DNA of 64,000 nt, from assembly GCF_963855985.1 (NCBI RefSeq), contig NC_087107.1, positions 6,138,001-6,202,000 of the forward strand, written 5' to 3'. A program made the translations under genes and the position numbers. Positions 55,433-64,000 of this stretch are shown one piece after another (within the stretch, counting starts at the first letter, position 1; every line of letters starts with the position of its first letter). The notes below the pieces were generated by a model. That model was not told where the DNA came from and ran no database searches. It was given only the letters and a program-made list of their open reading frames with translations. Source of the DNA: Ostrinia nubilalis (Eukaryota; Arthropoda; Insecta; Lepidoptera; Crambidae).

Positions 55433-57428
55433 ACAAAATTTCGAGTTCCAAACTTTTCAATTCATAAATGAAATGTTTTTTTTTTTTATTTACAGGAAGA
55501 ATTATCTTGTTGGCATGATACTTGTCTTATAAAATTATTTACCTAAGTATACTTTTCGAGCGAATGAGCAGCGAACAGCGATTACAATATTATAGCTAAC
55601 TCGAACAAATCTGTACAAAAATCGAGAGGCCAAATATCTAGAGATTTTCCAAGAAAGGTGAGTTTATTGTTATTTTACCCGAAAAAACTCGGTTGGCTGG
55701 GCACGAAAAACGCAGAAATTAAACATAAATGAGGTCAGACGCAGGAACCGGCGTGTTACGGCGTTCGTTACAATGCCTTTCTCAATCAATTACGTCGTTA
55801 AAAACATTGGCGAGAAAAATAAAACAAGTACAAACTAAAATTATCACACCAATTTATTTAGCTAAGCTCAAACTAAGACCTAGCTAGTTCTAAGATCTAG
55901 TAAAAGCACATTACTGGAATGTTTTCCTCTACTGTTCCTATACTTATAGGTATAGTGTAACTACAACATCTCGGTCTTTACAATGTCGCTATAGTACAAC
56001 AACAACTTTACAATGTCGCTATAGTACAACAACAACTTTATAATGTCGCTATAGTAAAGTTTAAAATACTGTCTATAAACTTGTTGTCTGACGAGTACGC
56101 ATTGTGTAGTGTCGTGTTTAGGTTTTTTACAGATATATTATAATTATTTATAACCTTGCTGCGCTTGGTCAGTCGCCTATTGTTTCATATATCATAAGCA
56201 TATTATATTCCTATAAAAACTTTTGTCGAATGCGAAAGGTATAAAACGTAGCAAACATCTTTCAAATATCTTGCAACTTTAGCTGAATAAACAAGAGCCA
56301 GCAAAGCCGCGAGCGTCCATTAGTTCACACACTGTCCTTTTATTTTATCATTTAATTACGAAGGTGTATTGCTCCCAGGCTGTTAATTAGTTTTTTACCT
56401 TCCATCTGGGATAGATGTTAAATGAATTCTATTTCGCCTAATTGCTTTATTAGACTCGTAATTAAATGAAATCATACAAAAGTAATGTAATAAATTGAAT
56501 TTGTGATTGCCGCTTTATGAAATTACTGCTAGCAATGGTTTGTTGATAAATATTATAGCGATTCTGTTATGGTTGGCACGTGTGTTACTTTATTAATATT
56601 CGAGTAATTATGTCATCGTGCGCTTGTCACTTGTATTTTCATTTATAATGTAGGTATGTTCGATATAAATATAAGAAAGCCCTCCCTCCAAAAAATATTA
56701 TGTAGTTCCAAAGAATATATCGAGTGGTTTTATCCAATGAAGTCGCAAGGGATTTGCCATCTATTTCCTCTAATACTTCCTTGTTTCAGTTACACTACAG
56801 AGATAGGAACGTCAGAAGTTTCGAGGAATGTTTATCTTTCCTACTCAGTGGTTCTTTTTTGTGTGATTTGCGTCGCGATGTCACTGTCAACTGTCAGAAA
56901 ACTAAACAAAATACTTTTCCTGGTACAATGTAGGTATTTTGTGGATGTAATCATGTAACCATTTTTGCACAAGTGATGTGCACATAAATTTTAAATAATT
57001 GAATTCCGTATTACCTCAGCCTACTTATAATTCAATAACAATACTCAGAATCATTTATAAGAGTACATATCAAGTACTTAATCCTATTTATTTTTGTATT
57101 TAAAAAAATAAATACATACTCGTTCATATATTTTGGTTCCAAACTACAAAGGGTATTAAAATTACGAACATCGGTTTTCTATTTACATACCAATAGCACT
57201 TGCTAGTATTCTGCCATTGCATACCCACCTCAATCCGGCTTCGAAACCAAATTGATCCGATGTAAATTGCGAGCCATGTTCGAATAATCGCATATGAATT
57301 TAAATTACTCTACGAGAATAGGTTCGTGCGTTAATTAAATTTGCCCTGTACATAACCGATGGGGAGTGGGTGAACACACGTCAACAGCCAGGGGCACGGA
57401 CTAAATCCTGTTCCTGTATTATCTATAT
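55433..57428. other. Intergenic DNA with a small tandem repeat
   Basis: 55977-56057 holds three units of 31 bp (TTTACAATGTCGCTATAGTA plus CAACAACAAC). Otherwise AT-rich, with no gene recognised. Confidence 0.45.
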
Positions 57429-57788
57429 CAGCGGTTGTCAACCTTTTTAATAGATGAACCTAAGAGATTAATCTACCAGATCGTGGAACTCGTGGAAACA
57501 TTGAAATCTGAGCTGATTACTACAGTTGACAGCAGATTAGACTTTTGTTGCTACTTCTATACCTACCATATAGACACTTTCTTTAATATCATTTGTTTAT
57601 TTTAACGCGGTTAGGTCATAATGAAATATTACCTGTATATTTGCCTGACGTATCGCGTTAAAAGCTGTTAAAATTAAGCAACGTGAAAGTTTAAAAATAA
57701 TAAATGACTGTTGCCATCGGAAAACATGGAATTAATACTCGTGGATTCATGATCACTGGGATCCACGGACCAAATGTTGGGAACCGCT
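57429..57788. mobile_element. hAT-like MITE
   Basis: It begins CAGCGGTTGTCAACCTTTTT and ends CCAAATGTTGGGAACCGCT, the familiar hAT-type termini (CAGnGGTTCTCAACC). There is no ORF. An 8-bp target duplication was not found, so the edges may have drifted. Confidence 0.6.
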
Positions 57789-58023
57789 AGTTTACATCAA
57801 TATAATGGCGGAACAGCAATATGTGCGTATTTGCTATTGTCCAATATTGCACAAAGGCAACAGTGCCAGTTGTGTACTGATGCTTAATTACCTCTGTTAA
57901 ATTGCGCGTGAATTTAGGTACGTATGTTTAATTCAATAACCTGCTTTGTCATATTTGGTAAAGTCAGGCTGGCAATTTACTGCAAGTTTTTAATTTTCTA
58001 GCATGAAAATGGATAGTTAATGT

Positions 58024-58781
58024 TAAAGAAGAACGGTCATCTGTGACCCAGGCCCGACAGAAACGAGACATACCTCAGTTTTTTTGTCATGTCTTAATTA
58101 GTTAAATTATATATTTTTTATATTCGAAATCTATGTATAACACCAAAATATTACCCTTTGTTTTTGTTTAGGCGTTATACAAAAACTAATACAAAATGCC
58201 TATTTATCACCAAAATTGGTAAATGTATGTACCTACCTAAATGTCTATTACAGCTGCTATGGAATGTATCTAGGTGACCTGGAGATACACCCGGATTATA
58301 CAGGGTGGAAAAAATAATAAGTTACAAAATCCAAAAATTCAATATTACCAGCTTCCATAATCTGTACCCTATTAATGGTACCATTTGAAAGAGCTCGTGA
58401 AGCACTTTCAGAATCAGTAACTAGTTTTTCGATATCTTGTATAGTTTAGAAATAATCGAGTGAGATCACTTATCGTTCCATATGTATAACCACCCTGTAT
58501 AATCCGGTTGTATCTCCAGATCACCTAGATACATTCCATAGCAGCTGTAATAGACATTTAGGTACATACATTTACCAATTTTGGTGATAAATAAGCATTT
58601 TGTATTAGTTTTTGTATAACGCCTAAACAAAAACAAAGGGTAATATTTTGGTGTTATACATAGATTTCGAATATAAAAAATATATAATTTAACTAGTTAA
58701 GACATGACAAAAAAACTGAGGTATGTCTCGTTTCTGTCGGGTCTGGGTTTTTTTTGTATGGGGCGTGACCGTTCTTCTTTA
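58024..58781. mobile_element. Long foldback element with about 288-bp arms (758 bp)
   Basis: The left arm 58024-58308 (starting TAAAGAAGAACGGTCA) is inverted at 58490-58781 (ending TGACCGTTCTTCTTTA) with only scattered mismatches and a few indels. It includes ACAGCTGCTATGGAATGTAT and GCGTTATACAAAAACTAATA. The 181-bp centre has no ORF. The superfamily is unknown. Confidence 0.88.
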
Positions 58782-59117
58782 TTTTTATTGAATATAATAA
58801 AGCTGACTGTCGACACGGAACTGTTATCGCTGTTGAAATCGTAGATACAGTATACATATATGATGGTAAGTAACTTTTTATTTTATTATAAACTATACAA
58901 AATTACCAAGTCCATTGCACGGTTGCACCATTCTGTAACTGTAGCAAGAAAAAGGTAATTAGGAAAATAAAAAACTTTTTACTAACGAATTTTCTGATAT
59001 TTATTTGCTACAGGCTACGAATTGTTAATGTTAACTCTACGTCCGGTGATCATATGCTACGATGCTATGACGGCTACATTCGTAGCATTACGATGCTATG
59101 AACATCTTATCTAACTA

Positions 59118-59258
59118 AGGCCCGATTCGACCAAACTTTTACCCGAGAATAACTCCTGGTATAAATGGCACATTGACAGTTTCAGTATGGGAAAAATGAC
59201 AAAACTGACGATTTATTCTAAGATTAATATTTACTCTTGTTTGGTCGAATCCACCCTA
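59118..59258. mobile_element. Small MITE with CGATTCGACCAAAC inverted repeats
   Basis: AAGGCCCGATTCGACCAAAC near the left end pairs with GTTTGGTCGAATCCACCCT at the right, about 140 bp in total. Confidence 0.7.
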
Positions 59259-62009
59259 AATTAATACTTCTTGGCTCGTAAGCTAAGTGTCCGACTCAGC
59301 CTTGTCAGGCTGGTGACCACGGCTAAATTGGCGTAGTTTTTCAGGCCCGCACAGCGCTGACGCGGCTTAACGACGGGCGCTCGTCAATCATAGATGGCGC
59401 TAGATGACCCTGATAGACGCCGACGCCAAAGGCCGCTGTGACGTATTTGGGCCGAATTGGAATTGGGCGTTTTGAAAAAAATGTTTTGTATGTATTCATA
59501 TTTTTTGGATTTGGTTAAATTTTTAAGGGTCTGTGCCCGGAGGGTATTAGGATGGACCCGATCCTATCAATATGGATCCCCTGTTTGTTTTGTTAAGCAA
59601 TAGTCAAACAGTTAAAGTTGTCTGAGGTGGCCGCCGCTTATTGATTGTGTTATAATTGAAGTTGTACAGTAAGTTAATTTCGAAGAAAACTTTCGTTATG
59701 TACTAACGGAACTGAACGAAGTTTTTCAGTGTGCAGTCAACGCGACTTGTGTCCTACGTCACACATTTGCTTAAGGCCCTGTATGCTTTAATAATTTATG
59801 CACGTCTTCATGCATGCGCCCCAATACCCTCTATTTTTAGCCACATCATTTACCCAGGGCACGCTCTACACGACGCCGGTGCACTACATTTTGCCAACTT
59901 TAACGATCAAGGAAATTAATCCCCGATGAAATTACCCGCCCGATCTTAAGCGGGTTCACTTAAAACTTTTCGCTATCATTCCTCAACAAACTCAACCGGC
60001 GTAGGGTTACCAATTTTAAGGCCCTTTATGGCCTTAACTATTGATATTTAACTATGAACAAACAATTAAGAACAGATTCAAACCTATGATAGGCATATAA
60101 TTGTTGCGTACACATATGGTAGAAGGAAATAGTAATATTAATCATGTACTCAAACTCATAAATCTCTCTAAGTATTTATTTATAAAATTGTTGAATTCCA
60201 TAAATTAACTAAAACAATGAAATGGCCTGGTCCATTTCATGTAAATGTTGAGTATGACAGATTGTACAGTGCAGCCCCCCCCCTAGCTAGCAGTTACTTT
60301 CAAGAACTAAAATCATCTTAAATACCTATACATGCTAGCAGGTGCGTTTGGTGTAAACTCATTATCATACAGCTAAAGATGCAAGACTTGCTGACGACCA
60401 AAAAACGCAAGTATCAAAACTCTTGGTCACCCTACTCGCGTCTAGGTTGTCGACTCGTTACACCCAACTCTGACGCTTTATCTCGTATTTAACGTTTAAT
60501 GCCGGCGACATTGTTTGACTTGTCATTTCAAATTCAACTCATAACCTACTTTCGTGTTCATATAAGTTTCATCTTACTGTTTTAAAACAATAAGGTTTTA
60601 AATACTTAATTCTCGTTTTATCAACATTTTCATTATGAACTTGTGAAGTTGCTATTATGACCTTAAACATCTATAGATGCATTGAAGGTATGCTAGAGAT
60701 CTATGTTAGTAACGAGCGAGAAGACAAGATAAATGACGTTGCTAACTAAACAACTAACACATAACATACGAGTAGGTACCTATAAGACCGATAAAACTTA
60801 GCCAATTACTAAAAAGTATCCAGGTAGAGTCATTAATTTCATTAAATGAATATTGTCCGCATGTATTGTTATGGCCTGTCAGTTATTGCCTCGTTTCCTT
60901 GATAGCCGTAAGTGATACACACGCCCTACCAATCAATACTTATCTTTAATGCAGTTTCATCAAAGCTAACTGTCAATATTTTATAGATCCTTCGCTTAAC
61001 CGCCCTCTTATAGACTTGTATCACGATACCATCGTTATTTAAGAGTTATTGCGTGACTTCCTATAATAACTATAATTATAGTTTTCAGTCTTTAACCTAG
61101 TATTTATCTTTTATGCTTTCGTTAAGTATATTCTTAATAACCAGTAACTCAAGTGTGTTCTACCTATGGATTTTTAAGTTCGTTTTTTTAATTTTATATG
61201 AAGTTTCTATTCTATTACTTTACATGGTCAGTGTTACTATGTACTGGAGACATACTTATGTTACAGACGTATAGACGACAGCACGTTAACCTTTCCACTG
61301 CTGTATATTTTGCGACAAAATTATTGCGAATTTAGAGTAGTAAATAAGGCGCAGTGGAAAATCACCAGAATCAGAAGTGCATCTCATCTCAATAGAGCAC
61401 TAATGCTATTTTTCTCAGCACAGTTACCTAGTTGAAGTTCTTTTTGAACTAGTAGTTGGTCGCGGTTGATATTTTTTGCACGAGGTCGTCGAAAGTTTAC
61501 AGACCGTACTTCCGACACTCCGCGCTTCGCGACAACTCTGCCTCAAAAACGTATTGTACCCGTTGTGTTTCTTTGTTGCTACTTTTATTAAGACTTTATT
61601 ATGCTTTCAAATCCTATTATGGAAACTGGGACCCGGGATAACAACCAGATAAGTAAGGTCTGTCAAACCTGATAATTTGATTTCGTTAATGGGTGTCAGT
61701 GAGAGCTTTGTTTCTGAGAAACCTAAGCTTCTTGTGGAACGGTGTAAATTGTCTTAATGGTTTTTTAAGATAAATGATTTAAGATGAGGATTGTAAGAAA
61801 AAAAGAATTAAGGTTTCTCAAAGTTAGGTTCCTTTCAGAACCTAACCCATTTTTAGAATGGTCTCAGGAACCTAACCCCCATTTTTCAGTAATTTCGTAC
61901 GTAGGTTTTCGGGAACCTAACGTGGGCTTAGTTAATTTATAAGAAGACAGAAATATCTTATGGCTCAATTAAGCTCTCAAGCAAACATCCTTATTACACA
62001 ATATCATAA
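59259..62009. other. Intergenic DNA, no gene seen
   Basis: Short ORFs only. 61820-61925 contains four AACCTAAC motifs, some within a short imperfect direct repeat. 60270-60290 has a C-run. Confidence 0.4.
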
Positions 62010-62128
62010 GGGTGAGTTGCACCACATAACTTTGACCGTAACTATGACGATAACCGGCGGTTTTTGTATGGAGTTTGACAGATTTTTGACGTTTGTCAAA
62101 GTTAAAGTAAGATGGTGCAACCCAGCCT
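62010..62128. mobile_element. Small MITE with GGGTGAGTTGCACCA inverted repeats
   Basis: GGGTGAGTTGCACCACATAA and, inverted, AGATGGTGCAACCCAGCC bound about 119 bp. CTTTGAC and GTCAAAG lie just inside each end. It is a common lepidopteran MITE type, from recall. Confidence 0.72.
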
Positions 62129-64000
62129 AAGAAATTTCATCTGAGCGATGCTGCGATATAGGTACTAACATTAAGTTAAATTAAAGAATACAAGACGCTA
62201 CTAACTTTTAGTTCACCAATTGTACAGTTCTAGTTCCTTAAGCCTGACTTTAGTTACTTTTAGTTACAAGCGAACATCTTGGACCGGACCGACTGTTACA
62301 GTAATAGCACTAGAGGAAAATGTAATTGTTTCCACAAATTACACGGACATTAATGAAACAAATAACCGTGTCTACAAGGAAACAGTTGACGGCAACATGG
62401 CGGTCGGCAATTACGAGTTGTTTCGTTATTATCGATGCTGAGAGAATACAACTTTGGGAAGTGTTTTGAAGTATTTTATAACCGAATAACCATTACAAGT
62501 AGGTAAGTACTTGAGGAACTGTACTGCTATAATACTGTGAAATTTAAAACATCAGATTTGGGTAATGGAACACATGTAAACGAATATTTCTCTGTAACAA
62601 CATTTTTCAGAAACTGTAATCAGAAACTGTTGAGCAATTTGATCTATTTTACAGATCCAAAATTGTACTTTGTTTATTGTTGCTCGTCGGTACATCAAGT
62701 AAAACGCTCGTAGTTGTAATGAGACAATTTGGCAATTAAAGTGTGCTTTGATTTGCCGGAGGACTTTACACAATTGCTAAGCAATGCCACGGGCAATTGT
62801 ATCGGAGTCCTCGGGCTAAATTAGCAACATAAACACGTGCAAAGTTATTCGGCAACATGTAGCGGTTACAGAAGTTACAGCAGTTGACGTCGACACGGGC
62901 GGTCCGGTGCAATTAGAAGTTCGCTCGTGTCGCGTATCGATGGCTCTGGCGGCGGGCCAGCCGGCCAGGGATGTCGCCTGCTGACAATAATTGGTTCAGC
63001 GTAATGATGTTTGTACAGCAGCACTTCAAGCAAACCATGGGGCATGTTATGCAGTTGTATTAGAAGCTATTTCGCAAAAAAAAAATACTAAATTGACGTG
63101 CTCCAAGCCCACTGTACACTACAGACAGGAGATACGCCCTCATTAATACCTTGTTTGACGCTGCCTTACACAAGTAACCTAAATTATTTTTACTTACCAT
63201 AAATCCCCAGTCTCCGCAAACAAGAAAGGTATTTAGTTTATACTTAATTTAATTGTAAACATTTATCTTCTTGTTGGTGGTGAGAAATAAATAACATTTT
63301 TTAAATATTTTTCAAATACATGCCTCGTAGAGTGCAATTAACCTTTTAAATCAATCAAGTGCATGGAATACTAATAACGAATAAATTGTCACTTTGATTT
63401 ACTGCGAAGACCATAATAAAGTAGAGCAACAACAAACTATTTTGCACAGAATCTTGTTAGCTGCAAGTTCATTTTGTTCGGTATCGAAATAGACACGACA
63501 GGTCTTATGCAAGCCCAACTATCTGTATCTCTTACAACGAAGCCGTCGAACTGAACACGACTAGTGTTCCGAGCTAGCAATTATAAGTTCAGATCTCGGA
63601 TTTGTGTTTGAATCAAATGTACCTAAAAGTTACTGTCTTCGGTAGTTATTTCAAGGAATGAACTATGTACTTAGGTAGGTACGCCATGGCTAATAATGCT
63701 GTACTGTTTTTGTAATAATACGAACACTATACTGAAGGAAACATTTTTCTCGACTATCTCCAGCTTTGTAAACGAAAATATAATATCCGACATGGTCTTG
63801 GTAACTGCTTTGTTCGTTATTAACGTAAAAAAGTTCCAGAATAACCAATCAATGCAATAATGGTCGGCAACACTTCAAATATTGAATAGGGAACCGCAAT
63901 CATATGGGAAGTTCTATAATTGCAGAATGGAATATCTATAATTAAAACTTCAAATAATGTACTGAATCTTTAACACTTCGCGTCGCGTCGTGTTCACATC
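62129..64000. other. Intergenic DNA to the right edge
   Basis: A GC-richer patch lies at 62880-62980. Short ORFs (62220-62441 plus, 62552-62773 minus) show no known motif. No gene was recognised. Confidence 0.4.

Noticed and set aside
62220..62441. 73-codon plus-strand ORF as a gene
   Set aside because: No family motif, no neighbouring exon and no convincing start context.

Overview
This is eukaryotic, AT-rich insect DNA. The mobile elements point to Lepidoptera: RTE-type non-LTR 3' ends with (GAT)n tails, a tRNA-derived SINE ending in (ATTT)n, Lep1-type Helitrons carrying a (GTCT)n microsatellite, and a CsRn1/Kamikaze-type Ty3/gypsy element. The species cannot be named from sequence alone.

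Host genes occupy about the first 12 kb. Ubc6 (Rad6/UBE2A-type E2, minus strand, last exon off the left edge) lies head-to-head with a seven-exon CCDC174 homologue (plus strand, 566 aa); about 0.5 kb separates the two start codons. CCDC174 converges on a minus-strand gene for a Ly6/uPAR (quiver-like) protein of about 367 aa with a signal peptide, a Cys-rich domain, a long Thr/Met/Glu-rich tail and a GPI-type C-terminus. Candidate poly(A) signals of the two convergent genes are only about 25 bp apart. The middle coding exon of the Ly6 gene has been amplified into six tandem copies, each with intact splice sites; only two keep the frame, and only the outermost also keeps every cysteine.

From 12 kb to 64 kb I recognise no further host gene. 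This part is intergenic DNA and transposons: a Tigger-like MITE; tandem Lep1 Helitrons, one split by a young LTR element (two 1529-bp LTRs, no pol); a decayed BEL/Pao element (24642-35625) containing both a Mutator-like foldback element and a Ty3/gypsy element, each flanked by an exact target-site duplication; a second LTR element (42200-47517) whose one long ORF fuses Gag and protease to an integrase zinc domain with no reverse transcriptase; a 3.65-kb composite bounded by inverted repeats; and many foldback MITEs. Three independent LTR elements lack all or part of the reverse transcriptase, so all are non-autonomous, although their LTR pairs look almost identical.

Exon joins were worked out by hand from GT/AG sites, reading phase and family knowledge. 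Repeat-family names are from recall, without a database search.
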